In this document: positions 51,787 through 64,000 of the stretch, piece by piece | Layout of the letters: every line of letters starts with the position of its first letter | Numbering within the stretch: the first letter of the stretch is position 1 | From: Glycomyces tritici | GTDB lineage: Bacteria; Actinomycetota; Actinomycetes; Mycobacteriales; Micromonosporaceae | Assembly (NCBI RefSeq): GCF_030403505.1 | Contig: NZ_JAUEMJ010000002.1 | Location: 62,001 to 126,000 of the forward strand | Direction of reading: 5' to 3' | DNA length: 64,000 nt | The notes under the pieces: generated by a model | Database searches by the model: none | The model's input: the letters and a program-made list of their open reading frames with translations, nothing else | What the model was told of the DNA's origin: nothing | Made by a program: the position numbers and the translations under genes

Positions 51787-52980
51787 CTAGTTGACGGCCT
51801 CTTTGAGCGCGGCCGCGCGGTCGGTGGCCTCCCACGTGAACTCCGGCAGCTCGCGTCCGAAGTGGCCGTAAGCGGCGGTCTTGGAGTAGATCGGCCGGAT
51901 CAGGTTGAGGTCGCGGATGATCGCTGCCGGGCGCAGGTCGAAGACCTCGAGCACGGCGCGCTCGATGCGCGCGGGGTCCACGGTCTCGGTGCCCTGCGCG
52001 TCGACCGCGACGCTCACCGGCTTGGCCTTGCCGATCGCGTACGCGACCTGGACCTCGCAGCGCTCGGCGAGCCCGGCGGCCACGACGTTCTTGGCGACCC
52101 AGCGCGCGGCGTACGCGGCCGAGCGGTCGACCTTCGACGGGTCCTTGCCGGAGAAGGCGCCGCCGCCGTGGCGGGCGTAGCCGCCGTAGGTGTCGACGAT
52201 GATCTTGCGGCCGGTGAGGCCGGCGTCGCCCATCGGGCCGCCGATCTCGAAGCGGCCGGTGGGGTTCACCAGCAGGTGGTAGCCGTCGGTGTCGAGGTCC
52301 AGCCCGGCGACGACCGGCGCGATGACATGCTCGGCGACATCGGGCGACAGGAGCGAGTCCAGCGAGATGTCGGGGGCGTGCTGGCTCGAGACGACCACGG
52401 TGTCCAGGCGCACGGGCTTGTTGCCCTCGTACTCGATGGTGACCTGGGTCTTGCCGTCCGGGCGCAGGTACGGCACGGTGCCGTCCTTGCGCACCTCGGT
52501 GAGCCGCTGGGAGAGCCGGTGCGCCAAGGCGATCGGCAGCGGCATGAGCTCAGGGGTCTCACGGCACGCGAAGCCGAACATGAGGCCCTGGTCGCCCGCG
52601 CCCTGCAGGTCCATCTCGTCGATGTCGCCGGAGTCGATGCGGGACTCCCAGGCCTTGTCGACGCCCTGGGCGATGTCGGGGCTCTGGCCGCCGATCGAGA
52701 CGTTCACGCCGCACGAGGCGCCGTCGAAGCCCTTCTTGGAGGAGTCGTAGCCGATCGCCAGGATCGTGTCGCGCACGATCCGGGGGATGTCCGCGTACGC
52801 GCGGGTGGTGACCTCGCCCGCCACGTGCACCTGACCGGTGGTGATGAGGGTTTCGACCGCGACCCGGCTGGAGGGGTCCTCCGCGAGCAGCGCGTCCAGG
52901 ATCCCATCGGAGATCTGGTCGGCGATCTTGTCCGGGTGGCCCTCGGTGACCGACTCGGAGGTGAACAGGCGACGTGCCAC
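51787..52980 (-). CDS. metK: S-adenosylmethionine synthetase
   Basis: MetK (397 residues) makes SAM from methionine and ATP. Hallmarks are T-E-G-H-P-D-K at the N terminus, [10 protein letters not shown], and the phosphate-binding [12 protein letters not shown] 52980 gives the normal start [10 protein letters not shown]; the ATG 21 bp upstream would add seven atypical residues. It lies between coaBC and priA, the conserved actinobacterial order. No SAM riboswitch is evident upstream. Confidence 0.97.
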   Translation of the reverse strand: MARRLFTSESVTEGHPDKIADQISDGILDALLAEDPSSRVAVETLITTGQVHVAGEVTTRAYADIPRIVRDTILAIGYDSSKKGFDGASCGVNVSIGGQSPDIAQGVDKAWESRIDSGDIDEMDLQGAGDQGLMFGFACRETPELMPLPIALAHRLSQRLTEVRKDGTVPYLRPDGKTQVTIEYEGNKPVRLDTVVVSSQHAPDISLDSLLSPDVAEHVIAPVVAGLDLDTDGYHLLVNPTGRFEIGGPMGDAGLTGRKIIVDTYGGYARHGGGAFSGKDPSKVDRSAAYAARWVAKNVVAAGLAERCEVQVAYAIGKAKPVSVAVDAQGTETVDPARIERAVLEVFDLRPAAIIRDLNLIRPIYSKTAAYGHFGRELPEFTWEATDRAAALKEAVN

Positions 52981-53096
52981 GGCACTCCTCAACACTTCCA
53001 CACCGCCAAGCGGCGCTCATTCGACTGACTTCGCAGCTCACAAGTCTATGCGGTGAAGATCTTCCCACCAAGTCGGCACGCGCCGCTCACGCGGTG

Positions 53097-54287
53097 TCAA
53101 TCGCGTCCACTCAGCGGGAGCCGCGCTGAGACGGCGTCCCAGATGGCGTCGGCCACGACCTCCTTGGAGGCGTGCTCGCGGACGTCGACTTCGCCACTTT
53201 CGTCGAACACGGTGACCGAGTTCTCCGCCGAGCCGAACACGGCCCCGCCGGAGACGTCGTTGAGGACGACCAGATCGGCGCCTTTGGCCTCGCGCTTGCG
53301 CATGGCGTGCTCGGGGCCGTCATGGGTCTCGGCCGCGAACACGACGAGCACCTGCTCGGGCCGCTTCTCGCGGCCCACCGCCGCGGCGATGTCCGCGGTG
53401 GAGGTCAGGGCCAGGTCGAGGTCGCCCTTGCGCTTGAGCTTGCGGTCCGAGGCCGCCTTCGGAGTGAAGTCGGCCGGCGCGGCGGCGAGCACCGCAGCGT
53501 CTGCCTCGGCGGCGGCCTTCACCGTGGCGTCGTACAGCTCGCCGGTCGTGGAGACGCGCTCGACGCTGATCCCCGCGGGCAGCGGCGCGTCGATGTGGGC
53601 GGCGATGAGGTGCACCTCGGCGCCGCGGGCGGCGGCCGCCGCGGCGAGCGCGATGCCCTGCCTGCCCGACGAATGGTTGCCGATGAACCGCACCGGGTCG
53701 ATCGGCTCGCGGGTCCCGCCGGCGGTCACGAGGACCTTGCGGCCCACCAGGTCCCTGGCAGGAGAGGTGAGGAAGCCCTTGATGAGCGCGAACAGCGATT
53801 CGGGCTCGGGCAGGCGCCCGGGCCCGGTATCGGCGCCCGTGAGGCGGCCCGAGTCGGGCTCGACGACGTGGACGCCGCGCTCACGCAGGATCGCGACGTT
53901 GGCGCGCGTGGCCGCGTGCTCCCACATCTCCGTGTGCATCGCCGGGGCGAACACGACGGGGCAGGTCGCGGTCAGCAGCGTGGTGGTGAGGAGGTCGTCG
54001 GCGCGGCCGTGCGCGGCCCGCGCGAGCAGGTCGGCGGTCGCCGGGGCGACCACCACGAGGTCGGCCTGGCGGCCGAGCTTCACATGCTTGACCTCGGACA
54101 CGTCGGAGAAGACGCCGGAAGCCACCCGGTGGCCCGACAGGGCCTCCCAGGTGGCTTCACCGACGAACTTGAGCGCCGCTTCAGTGGGAACCACATGGAC
54201 GTCGTGTCCGGATTCCTTGAGGAGGCGGAGCAGGATGCAGGCCTTGTAGGCGGCGATGCCGCCCGACACGCCCAGGACGATGTTCAC
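53097..54287 (-). CDS. coaBC: bifunctional phosphopantothenoylcysteine decarboxylase/synthase
   Basis: CoaBC (396 residues) carries two consecutive steps of coenzyme A synthesis. The N-terminal flavin-dependent decarboxylase (about 1-180) shows G-I-A-A-Y-K, the catalytic His region V-K-H-V-K-L, A-P-A-T-A-D and A-P-A-M-H-T-E-M-W. The C-terminal ligase (about 190-396) shows T-A-G-G-T-R-E-P-I-D and N-H-S-S-G-R-Q-G. It follows rpoZ and precedes metK on the same strand. Confidence 0.96.
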   Translation of the reverse strand: MNIVLGVSGGIAAYKACILLRLLKESGHDVHVVPTEAALKFVGEATWEALSGHRVASGVFSDVSEVKHVKLGRQADLVVVAPATADLLARAAHGRADDLLTTTLLTATCPVVFAPAMHTEMWEHAATRANVAILRERGVHVVEPDSGRLTGADTGPGRLPEPESLFALIKGFLTSPARDLVGRKVLVTAGGTREPIDPVRFIGNHSSGRQGIALAAAAAARGAEVHLIAAHIDAPLPAGISVERVSTTGELYDATVKAAAEADAAVLAAAPADFTPKAASDRKLKRKGDLDLALTSTADIAAAVGREKRPEQVLVVFAAETHDGPEHAMRKREAKGADLVVLNDVSGGAVFGSAENSVTVFDESGEVDVREHASKEVVADAIWDAVSARLPLSGRD

Positions 54288-54320
54288 GCGCGAATCCTAC
54301 GCCGCGGTGCCGTCCGACGC

Positions 54321-54593
54321 TTACGCGTCGGGGTCGTCGAACGCCTTCGTCTCGAGCAGGCCCTTGTCGAGTTCGCGCATGGCGATCGACAGCGGCTTCT
54401 CCTCGGGCGTGGTCTCGACGAGCGGGCCGACGTACTCGAGCAGGCCTTCGCCCAGCTGCGAGTAGTACGCGTTGATCTGGCGTGCGCGCTTGGCCGAGTA
54501 GATGACCAGCTGATACTTCGACTGGCTCTTCTCGAGCAGGTCGTCGATCGGCGGATTGGTGATGCCGACCGGGTCGGCGACAGTCCCTGACAC
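54321..54593 (-). CDS. rpoZ: RNA polymerase omega subunit
   Basis: A 90-residue omega subunit that assists RNA polymerase assembly. The sequence [13 protein letters not shown] ... [19 protein letters not shown] matches the actinobacterial type, with the C-terminal region P-L-S-I-A-M-R-E-L. It lies between gmk and coaBC, its conserved place. Confidence 0.97.
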   Translation of the reverse strand: MSGTVADPVGITNPPIDDLLEKSQSKYQLVIYSAKRARQINAYYSQLGEGLLEYVGPLVETTPEEKPLSIAMRELDKGLLETKAFDDPDA

Positions 54594-54646
54594 GTGTAAT
54601 CCTTCGTGTGCGACTCGTGTTGCTCAGAGGTCCGGTGTGCCGGGCC

Positions 54647-55258
54647 TCAGTTGTGGCTCGCCAGCTTCGCCGAGGCGTAAGCGGGGGAACTGAGCAACTC
54701 TACCAGCTCGGCGGCCGCCTGCTCGATCGACACATTCGTGACTGTGTGATCGAACTCGGCCTCCGCGGCGAGCTCTTGGCGGGCGGCGTCCAGGCGGCGC
54801 GCGATCGTGGCCTCGTCCTCGGTGCCGCGCCCTGTGAGGCGGCGGACGAGTTCGTCCCACGACGGCGGCGCCAGGAACACCAGTTGGGCGTCGTGCATGG
54901 CCCGGCGGACCTGGCGGGCGCCCTGCAGTTCGATCTCCAGCAGCGCCGGGAGTCCGGCGCGCAGGCGCTCCTCGACCGGGCCGCGGGGGGTTCCGTAGAG
55001 GTTCCCCGCGTAGGAGGCCCACTCAAGGAACTCCCCCGCGGCGATCATCGACTCGAACTGCTCGGTCGACACGAAGTGGTAGTCGGCGCCATCGGCCTCA
55101 CCCGGGCGAGGCTTGCGGGTCGTGCAGCTCACGGAGAGCCAGACCCACGGGTAGTACTCCTGGATGAGGGCCTTGACGCTGCCCTTGCCGACTCCGGACG
55201 GACCGGACAGCACCGTGAGGCGCTGGGCCAGGGCTGCGTGGTGACGATCGATGTTCAC
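54647..55258 (-). CDS. gmk: guanylate kinase
   Basis: Gmk (203 residues) phosphorylates GMP to GDP. The P-loop [11 protein letters not shown] is at about residues 17-27, followed by S-C-T-T-R-x-P-R-P-G-E and Y-H-F-V-S, the GMP-binding pattern, and Y-G-T-P. ATG 55258 is slightly long for the family but the only good start. It lies between mihF and rpoZ. Confidence 0.97.
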   Translation of the reverse strand: MNIDRHHAALAQRLTVLSGPSGVGKGSVKALIQEYYPWVWLSVSCTTRKPRPGEADGADYHFVSTEQFESMIAAGEFLEWASYAGNLYGTPRGPVEERLRAGLPALLEIELQGARQVRRAMHDAQLVFLAPPSWDELVRRLTGRGTEDEATIARRLDAARQELAAEAEFDHTVTNVSIEQAAAELVELLSSPAYASAKLASHN

Positions 55259-55278
55259 GCGACTACTACTACCCGAAC

Positions 55279-55602
55279 TTAGGCCTGGTCGCCCTTGAAT
55301 TCATCCAGAAGCGCGGCGCGCTGGTGCTCGCCCAGGCCGCGCAGCCGACGCGAGTCGGCGATCTTGAGCTTCTCCATGATCTGGGTGGCGCGCTTGTCGC
55401 CGATGCCGGGGAGGGCCTTGAGCACGGCCGAGACCTTCATCTTGCCCGAGATGTCGTCGGTGGCAGCGGACTTGAGGACCGCTTCCAGGGTGGTCTCGCC
55501 CGACTTCAGCTTCTCCTTGAGCAAAGCGCGGGCCTTGCGGGCCGCGGCGGCCTTCTCAAGGGCTGCGGCGCGCTGTTCCGGAGTCAGTTTAGGGAGCGGC
55601 AC
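55279..55602 (-). CDS. mihF: actinobacterial integration host factor (mIHF)
   Basis: A 107-residue nucleoid protein specific to actinobacteria, binding DNA through a helix-two-turn-helix. L-P-K-L-T-P-E-Q-R at the start, [27 protein letters not shown] and [11 protein letters not shown] are typical. GTG 55600-55602 gives the normal N terminus. It lies upstream of gmk, as in Mycobacterium and Streptomyces. Presence of mIHF is a strong lineage marker. Confidence 0.96.
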   Translation of the reverse strand: MPLPKLTPEQRAAALEKAAAARKARALLKEKLKSGETTLEAVLKSAATDDISGKMKVSAVLKALPGIGDKRATQIMEKLKIADSRRLRGLGEHQRAALLDEFKGDQA

Positions 55603-55750
55603 GGGGTCTCCTTGCAGTCGATCGTTGCGTCCGTATGGACCTTGACGTGCGGGTATCCGTGAAGCATACCCAGCTCGGGAACGGTAACCCCAGCGTCCGA
55701 CACGCCTGCGACCGGGGGTGGGGCAAATTTCGGGTCCTGAAATCGCGGGT

Positions 55751-56668
55751 TTATTCCCCCATTGCGGCGCGGCATTCCTCCTGCAGCGCCTCGACGGCGG
55801 TGCGAATGCTCGCCACGGCTGGCCCTGGCTGTGCGATTTGTCGGGAATAGGACGGGATTGCGAAGTTCGTTGCGGCGCCGAGGACGCGCGGAAGATCACT
55901 CGGGCGCCCGCCCTGAGCTCCCATGCCCGGGACCAGGATGGGGCCGTTGAACTGGGACAAGTCGTGAGCGGTGTCACGTTGCCGCACGGTGGTGTGCGTG
56001 ATTCCGTAAGTCGACTCACGCAGGCGCGCCTCCCCTTCGGATGCGCAGGCCCCGATCGTGGCGCCCATGACGATGCCGAAGGAGCCCATGGGCTCGGCGT
56101 CGCCGTTCTGCTCGTTCACCTCGTCGATGATCCCCTGGGCCACGGACTTGCCGTCGCGGCGCTTGGCCATCTGCACCTGCTTGCCCTCGGGGTTCGAGGT
56201 GCGGGCCAGCACGAACAGGCCCTTGCCGTGGGCGCCGGCGAGGTCGAACGCGGGCTGGAGCGAGCCGGTGCCGAGGAACGGGCTCACCGTGATCGCGTCG
56301 ACCGCGAGCGGCGAGGCCGGGTCGAGGTAGGCCTGGGCGTACGCGGCCATCGTGGAGCCGATGTCGCCGCGCTTGACGTCGAGGATGACGAGCGCGCCGG
56401 CCCGGCGGGACTCCGCGATCACCCGTTCGAGGAGCGCGATGCCGCCCGAGCCGAACCGCTCGTAGAACGCCGACTGCGGCTTGATGAACGCGCACGACTC
56501 GGCCGCGGCCTCCACGAGCGTCATGGCGAAGCGCTCGGCACCGGCCAGGTCGTCGTCGAGCCCCCAGTGCTGCAGGAGCGCGCCGTGCGGGTCGATCCCG
56601 GCGCACAGCGGCCCGCGTACCTGCGAGAGGTGGTGGGCCCGGGAGCCGAAGTCCTTGTTGGTAGGCAT
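55751..56668 (-). CDS. pyrF: orotidine 5'-phosphate decarboxylase
   Basis: PyrF (305 residues), the last step of UMP synthesis. It is the longer actinobacterial type with G-I-D-P-H near the N terminus and the catalytic L-D-V-K-R-G-D-I-G-S-T; the closing region contains V-P-G-M-G-A-Q-G-G. ATG 56666-56668 starts M-P-T-N-K-D; a longer frame continues upstream but lacks family sequence. It follows pyrD by 31 bp and has an intergenic gap before mihF. Confidence 0.96.
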   Translation of the reverse strand: MPTNKDFGSRAHHLSQVRGPLCAGIDPHGALLQHWGLDDDLAGAERFAMTLVEAAAESCAFIKPQSAFYERFGSGGIALLERVIAESRRAGALVILDVKRGDIGSTMAAYAQAYLDPASPLAVDAITVSPFLGTGSLQPAFDLAGAHGKGLFVLARTSNPEGKQVQMAKRRDGKSVAQGIIDEVNEQNGDAEPMGSFGIVMGATIGACASEGEARLRESTYGITHTTVRQRDTAHDLSQFNGPILVPGMGAQGGRPSDLPRVLGAATNFAIPSYSRQIAQPGPAVASIRTAVEALQEECRAAMGE

Positions 56669-56699
56669 TGCACTTCCTTTAAGAGGGTCAGGCTTGTCG

Positions 56700-57776
56700 T
56701 CAGCTGGACTGAGGGGTGCGGGCGCCCTTGCGGGCGGAGGATCGGTAGCGGCGCACACTGCTGCGCACCAGGCCGGGACCGTTGTACACCAGGCCCGAGT
56801 AGAGCTGCACGAGGCTCGCGCCGGCGTCGAACATCGCCTGCGCGTCGTCGGCGGTCATGATCCCGCCCGAGCCGATGATCGGCAGCGCCCCGTTCGTCTC
56901 GCGGTGCACGAAGCGCACGATCTCCCGCGAGATCTGCGTCAGCGGCCTGCCGGACATGCCGCCGGGCTCGGTCGCGATCGCGTCATCGCTCGGGTCCACG
57001 CCGTCGCGCCCGAGGGTCGTGTTCGTGGCGATCACGCCCGCGACCCCGGTCTCGAGGCAGACCTCCAGGAGCTCGGCCATGGCGGGCTCGGTGAGGTCCG
57101 GCGCGATCTTGACCATGAGCGGGCGGGCGGGGCGGCCGGCGGCCAGGCGCGCGCCCTCGATGCGCAGCGCGCCCAGCAGGGCGCGCAGGGCGCCGGCGTC
57201 CTGGAGCTGGCGCAGGCCCGGCGTGTTCGGCGAGGAGACGTTGATGGCGATGTAGTCCGCGAACGGGTAGAGGAACCGCAGCGAGACCAGGTAGTCCTCG
57301 ATCGCGCCCTCCAGGGGCACGGCCTTGGACTTGCCGATGCTGATCCCCAGCGGGCAGTTCACGGCCGGCGCGGAGGTGAGCTGCGCGGCCAGCGCCTGCG
57401 CGCCGTTGTTGTTGAAGCCCATGCGGTTGACGATGCCCTCGGAGCGGCGCATGCGGAACATGCGGGGCTTGGGGTTGCCGGGCTGGGGCTGGGCGGTGAC
57501 GGTGCCGATCTCGGCGAAGCCGAAGCCGAGGGCGGGCCAGGCGCCGGTGGCGACGCCGTTCTTGTCCATGCCGGCGGCGAGGCCGATGGGGTTGGGGAAG
57601 GGGATGCCGCAGACCGTGACGGGGGCGTTGAGCTGGTTGATCTTGATGAGCGCGTTCCGGGCCTGTCGTTGGGCGGACAGGCGGGTGAGCCAGCGCAGGG
57701 TGGACTCGTGCGCTTTCTCGGCGTCGCCGCCTCCGGTCCGGAACAGGACCGGGCGGGCCAGTTTCTGGTACAGCAT
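56700..57776 (-). CDS. pyrD: dihydroorotate dehydrogenase (quinone), class 2
   Basis: PyrD (358 residues) oxidises dihydroorotate to orotate with FMN and passes electrons to quinone; the N-terminal helix [12 protein letters not shown] attaches it to the membrane. Signatures are N-R-M-G-F-N-N-x-[12 protein letters not shown] with the catalytic Ser, and [10 protein letters not shown] 57776 is preferred because AGGA lies 6 nt upstream; ATG 57782 has no room for a ribosome-binding site. A strong hairpin separates it from carB, so it likely has its own promoter; TATACA lies just upstream. Confidence 0.96.
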   Translation of the reverse strand: MLYQKLARPVLFRTGGGDAEKAHESTLRWLTRLSAQRQARNALIKINQLNAPVTVCGIPFPNPIGLAAGMDKNGVATGAWPALGFGFAEIGTVTAQPQPGNPKPRMFRMRRSEGIVNRMGFNNNGAQALAAQLTSAPAVNCPLGISIGKSKAVPLEGAIEDYLVSLRFLYPFADYIAINVSSPNTPGLRQLQDAGALRALLGALRIEGARLAAGRPARPLMVKIAPDLTEPAMAELLEVCLETGVAGVIATNTTLGRDGVDPSDDAIATEPGGMSGRPLTQISREIVRFVHRETNGALPIIGSGGIMTADDAQAMFDAGASLVQLYSGLVYNGPGLVRSSVRRYRSSARKGARTPQSS

Positions 57777-57797
57777 GCTCATTCCTGTATACGTCAA

Positions 57798-57847
57798 TTC
57801 GCCGGGTGAGCGACTCGGCTACGCCGTGCAGTCGCTCACCCGGCGAA
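57798..57847 (-). terminator. terminator between carB and pyrD
   Basis: Perfect 18-bp arms (TTCGCCGGGTGAGCGACT and complement) around a 14-nt loop, 6 bp after the carB stop. It should end the pyrB-pyrC-carA-carB transcript. Confidence 0.8.
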
Positions 57848-57852
57848 GGTTG

Positions 57853-61162
<3,310 letters not shown>

Positions 61163-61170
<8 letters not shown>

Positions 61171-62296
61171 GGGTCGGGGCCCCTTCTTGCTGCTGAATGA
61201 GTTCGATCAGGCGGTCGAACAGGTAGTCGGCGTCGTGCGGCCCGCCGGCGGCCTCGGGGTGGTACTGCACGGAGTAGGCGGGCGCGTCGAGGCAGGTGAG
61301 GCCTTCGACGACGTCGTCGTTGAGGCAGACGTGGCTCACCTGGACGCGGCCGAACTCGGTCGCGAAGAACTCGCCGCTCTCGGGTGCCTTCAGGGCGAAC
61401 CCGTGGTTGTGGGCGGTGATCTCGATCTTGTTGGTGTGGCGGTCGAGCACCGGCTGGTTGATGCCGCGGTGGCCGAACTTGAGCTTGTAGGTCTCAAGTC
61501 CCAGGGCGCGGCCGAGGATCTGGTTGCCGAAGCAGATGCCGAAGACCGGGACCTTGCGCCGCAGGAGTTCGCGGGTGAGGGCGACCTGGTGGTCGGCGGT
61601 GGCGGGGTCGCCGGGGCCGTTGGAGAGGAACACGGCGTCCGGGTTCCCCGAGAGGAGCTGCTCTATCTCCGCGGTGGCGGGGAAGACCGTGGTGGTGATC
61701 CCGCGCTCGGCCAGGCGGCGCGGCGTGTTCCGCTTGATGCCCAGGTCGAGGGCCGCGACCGTGTACCGGGGCTCCTTGGCCTCGTAGGTGTAGGGCTCCG
61801 CGGTGGTCACGGCGCCGACGTGGTTGGCGCCGGCCATGTGCGGGGTGGCGCGGACCTTCTCCAGGAGCGCGGGCACGTCGGTGTCGCGCGAGGAGATGCC
61901 GACGCGCATGGCCCCGGCCTCGCGGAGGTGGCGGGTGAGCGCGCGGGTGTCGACGCCGCTGATGCCCACGATCCCCTGGGAGGCGAGCTCGTCTTCGAGG
62001 CCGCGCTTGGAGCGCCAGTTGGAGGCGGTGCGGGCGGGGTCGCGCACGACGTACCCGGCGACCCAGATGCGGCGGGACTCGTCGTCCTCGTCGTTCCAGC
62101 CGGTGTTGCCGATCTGCGGGGCGGTCTGGGCGACGACCTGCCCGTAGTAGGACGGGTCGGTGAGGGTCTCCTGGTAGCCGGTCATGCCGGTGGAGAAGAC
62201 CGCTTCACCGAAGGTCTCGCCGACCGAGCCGTAGGCCTCGCCGCGGAAGACGCGGCCGTCCTCGAGTACGAGGATCGCTGGTGCTCTGCTGCTCAT
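61163..62296 (-). CDS. carA: carbamoyl-phosphate synthase, small subunit
   Basis: CarA (377 residues), the glutaminase subunit that supplies ammonia to CarB. The class I amidotransferase domain has the nucleophile Cys in G-I-C-F-G-N-Q and the His-Glu pair in Q-Y-H-P-E-A; the N-terminal half has [10 protein letters not shown] and the family [11 protein letters not shown]. It overlaps pyrC (ATGA) and carB. Confidence 0.98.
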
Positions 62297-63621
62297 TCGG
62301 ACGTCTCCTCTGCAATTTTGCCGTTCAGCACGGTGGCGCGTCCGCGAAGGAACGTCGCCTGGACGGTGACCGGGAGTTCCATCCCGGCGTAGGGGGTGTT
62401 GCGCGACAGGGACGCGAGTCCTTCGGGGACGACGGTCCAGGTCGCGGAGGGGTCCACGAGCGTGAAGTTCGCTTCGGCGCCCGGCTGCGGGTCGCGGCCG
62501 TGGGCTTCGAGGCCCGCGATGCGGGCGGGGGTACGGGAGGTGCGCTCGGCGAGCACGTCCCAGTCCACAGCGGCGGGACCGCCGAGGGCGAGGACGCTGA
62601 TCGAGAGCGCGGTCTCGAGGCCGAGCATCCCGGGGCGGGCGGCGGCCCACTCGCACTCCTTGTCCTGGGGGGCGTGGGGGGCGTGGTCGGTCGCGACGGC
62701 GTCGATGACGCCCTCGGCGAGCGCGGCCCGCAGGACCTCGACGTCGGCTTCGCGGCGCAGCGGCGGGTTGACCTTGTACACCGGGTCGTAGGAGCGCGCG
62801 GCCTCGTCGGTGAGGAGGAGGTGGTGCGGGCAGACCTCGGCGGTCACCTTCGCGCCGCGGGCCTTCGCCTCGCGGATGATCTCGACCGAGCGGGCGGTGG
62901 AGACGTGGCAGAAGTGGACGCGCGCGCCGGTGTACTCGGCGAGGAGCACGTCGCGGGCGATGATGGCCTCCTCGGCGACCGAGGGCCAGCCGGGCAGGCC
63001 GAGCTCGGCGGAGACGGCGCCCTCGTTCATCTGGGCGCCTTCGGTGAGCCGCGGCTCCTCGGCGTGCTGGGCGATGAGCCCGCCGAAGGTCTTCACGTAC
63101 TCCAGGGCGCGACGCATGAGCACCGGGTCGTGCACGCAGTGGCCGTCGTCGGAGAACATGCGGACCTGCGCGGCGGACTGGGCCATCGCGCCGATCTCGG
63201 CGAGCCGCTTGCCTTCGAGGCCGACGGAGACGGCGCCGATGGGCTGCACGTCGGCGTAGCCGGCGGCGCGGCCGAGCGCGGCGACCTGCTCGACGACCCC
63301 GGCCGTGTCGGCCACGGGGTAGGAGTTCGCCATGGCGCACACCGCGGTGTAGCCGCCCTTGGCGGCGGCGCGGGTGCCGGAGAGGACGGTCTCGGCGTCC
63401 TCGCGGCCGGGCTCGCGCAGGTGGGTGTGGAGGTCGACGAGGCCGGGCAGGAGCACCAGGCCGTCGGCGTCGACGACCTCGGCGTCCTTCGCGGCAGCGT
63501 CCTTTGCGGACACCGCGCCGACTTCGACAACGCGGCCGTCGCGGACCAGGACGTCCTGGCGTCCCTTGCCGACGATGTCGGCGCCCTTGATCAGGATGGC
63601 GCTGTTGAGCAGGTCGCTCAC
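62293..63621 (-). CDS. pyrC: dihydroorotase
   Basis: PyrC (442 residues) of the type I amidohydrolase group, closing carbamoyl aspartate to dihydroorotate. Metal-binding [10 protein letters not shown] lies at about 60-70; later His and Asp ligands occur in C-H-V-S-T and T-D-H-A-P-H. GTG 63621 is chosen because it overlaps the pyrB stop as GTGA and gives a normal N terminus; the longer frame upstream lies within pyrB. It is coupled to carA by ATGA. Confidence 0.97.
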   Translation of the reverse strand: MSDLLNSAILIKGADIVGKGRQDVLVRDGRVVEVGAVSAKDAAAKDAEVVDADGLVLLPGLVDLHTHLREPGREDAETVLSGTRAAAKGGYTAVCAMANSYPVADTAGVVEQVAALGRAAGYADVQPIGAVSVGLEGKRLAEIGAMAQSAAQVRMFSDDGHCVHDPVLMRRALEYVKTFGGLIAQHAEEPRLTEGAQMNEGAVSAELGLPGWPSVAEEAIIARDVLLAEYTGARVHFCHVSTARSVEIIREAKARGAKVTAEVCPHHLLLTDEAARSYDPVYKVNPPLRREADVEVLRAALAEGVIDAVATDHAPHAPQDKECEWAAARPGMLGLETALSISVLALGGPAAVDWDVLAERTSRTPARIAGLEAHGRDPQPGAEANFTLVDPSATWTVVPEGLASLSRNTPYAGMELPVTVQATFLRGRATVLNGKIAEETSE

Positions 63622-64000
63622 TTGCTCTCTCCGTTCGTCAGCAGGAGGTAGAGGACGGCCATGCGGACCCACACGCCGTTGGTCACCTGCTCGGTGATGG
63701 TGGCGCGGGGCGAGTCGGCGACGGCGGCGGCGATCTCCATGCCGCGGTTCATCGGGCCGGGGTGCATGACGATCGCGTGGTCGGGCATGAGTGCGAGGCG
63801 GCGCTCGTCGAGCCCGTAGAGGCGCGAGTACTCGTTCGCGGTGGGGAAGAACGCGGCGTTCTGGCGCTCGTGCTGGACGCGGAGCATCATGACCGCGTCG
63901 ACGCCCTTGAGGCCGGCGTCGAGGTCGTAGCCGATCTCGACGGGCCAGGCGTCGATGTCCTTGGGCAGCAGCGTGGGCGGGCCCACCAGGCGCACGTTCG
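63618..64000 (-). CDS. pyrB: aspartate carbamoyltransferase, C-terminal part
   Basis: About 127 codons of the 3' end are visible; the gene continues beyond the window. It catalyses carbamoyl phosphate plus aspartate to carbamoyl aspartate. The visible part has [18 protein letters not shown] and the aspartate-site stretch M-H-P-G-P-M-N-R-G, all typical of PyrB. It is the first visible gene of the pyrB-pyrC-carA-carB operon. Confidence 0.96.
   Translation of the reverse strand, partial: NVRLVGPPTLLPKDIDAWPVEIGYDLDAGLKGVDAVMMLRVQHERQNAAFFPTANEYSRLYGLDERRLALMPDHAIVMHPGPMNRGMEIAAAVADSPRATITEQVTNGVWVRMAVLYLLLTNGESK

Noticed and set aside
48952..53028. Very long plus-strand open frame (1358 codons) opposite priA and metK
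   Set aside because: It is the high-G+C shadow of real genes: it covers the DUF4190-like gene in another frame, then priA and metK in antisense, and is rich in Arg/Gly/Asp without domain motifs.
52981..53096. SAM riboswitch before metK
   Set aside because: No SAM-I, SAM-II or SAM-IV conserved blocks recognised; only a short ordinary gap.

Overview
The window is chromosomal DNA from a very G+C-rich actinomycete. The signs are high G+C third positions, GTG starts, ATGA/GTGA operon overlaps, apparent leaderless genes, mIHF, an actinobacterial-type PriA, and the order pyrB-pyrC-carA-carB / pyrD / pyrF / mihF-gmk-rpoZ-coaBC-metK-priA ... def-fmt-rsmB ... rpe ... rib ... hisE-hisG. A Glycomyces/Micromonospora-like soil organism is plausible because secreted cellulases sit among the core genes, but the genus cannot be fixed from sequence alone.

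Layout. 1-5.6 kb: start of a DUF58 gene, a MoxR ATPase, an alpha/beta hydrolase, a small Cys/His protein, two PH-domain membrane proteins, hisG and hisE. 5.9-13.9 kb: an accessory block with a secreted GH12 glucanase, a GH2 glycosidase, and divergent regulator/target pairs (TetR-Zn ribbon/NmrA, SnoaL-like/MarR, VOC/TetR), most with visible operators. 14-22.9 kb: ribH, ribBA and ribE behind an FMN riboswitch, a degenerate REC-GGDEF protein, rpe, a GH6-CBM2 cellulase with a CebR-like box, rsmB, fmt and def. 22.9-26.4 kb: a GntR-controlled ABC export operon.

26,474-42,735 is the main find: an intact-looking 16.3-kb Tn7-like transposon. It has 11-bp terminal inverted repeats (TGTAGGTTCTC), a perfect 5-bp target duplication (GCGGG), repeated putative TnsB sites in both ends, and an overlapping tnsA-tnsB-tnsC-tniQ operon. 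The cargo runs from 33 to 42.6 kb and is visibly less G+C-rich than the host. It holds a chimeric IS5/IS630 remnant, a NUDIX hydrolase, a tandem P-loop kinase-like protein, several unknown proteins (one resembling DUF5677, one with a HEPN-like motif), and a PadR/two-membrane-protein operon with a perfect 28-bp palindrome. A 24-bp direct repeat flanks an internal 2.6-kb cargo segment. No CRISPR array or Cas gene is present.

42.7-49.7 kb: a LuxR/histidine-kinase pair whose terminator hairpin abuts the transposon, VOC and DUF1801 proteins, an XRE-NB-ARC-TPR STAND regulator, a small membrane protein and a DUF4190-like protein. 49.7-64 kb: housekeeping genes priA, metK, coaBC, rpoZ, gmk, mihF and the pyrimidine genes, ending inside pyrB.

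Functionally the window combines histidine, riboflavin, pyrimidine, CoA and SAM synthesis with extracellular cellulose degradation. About 27 kb of accessory DNA, including the transposon, separates priA from def-fmt, which are neighbours in many actinobacteria.
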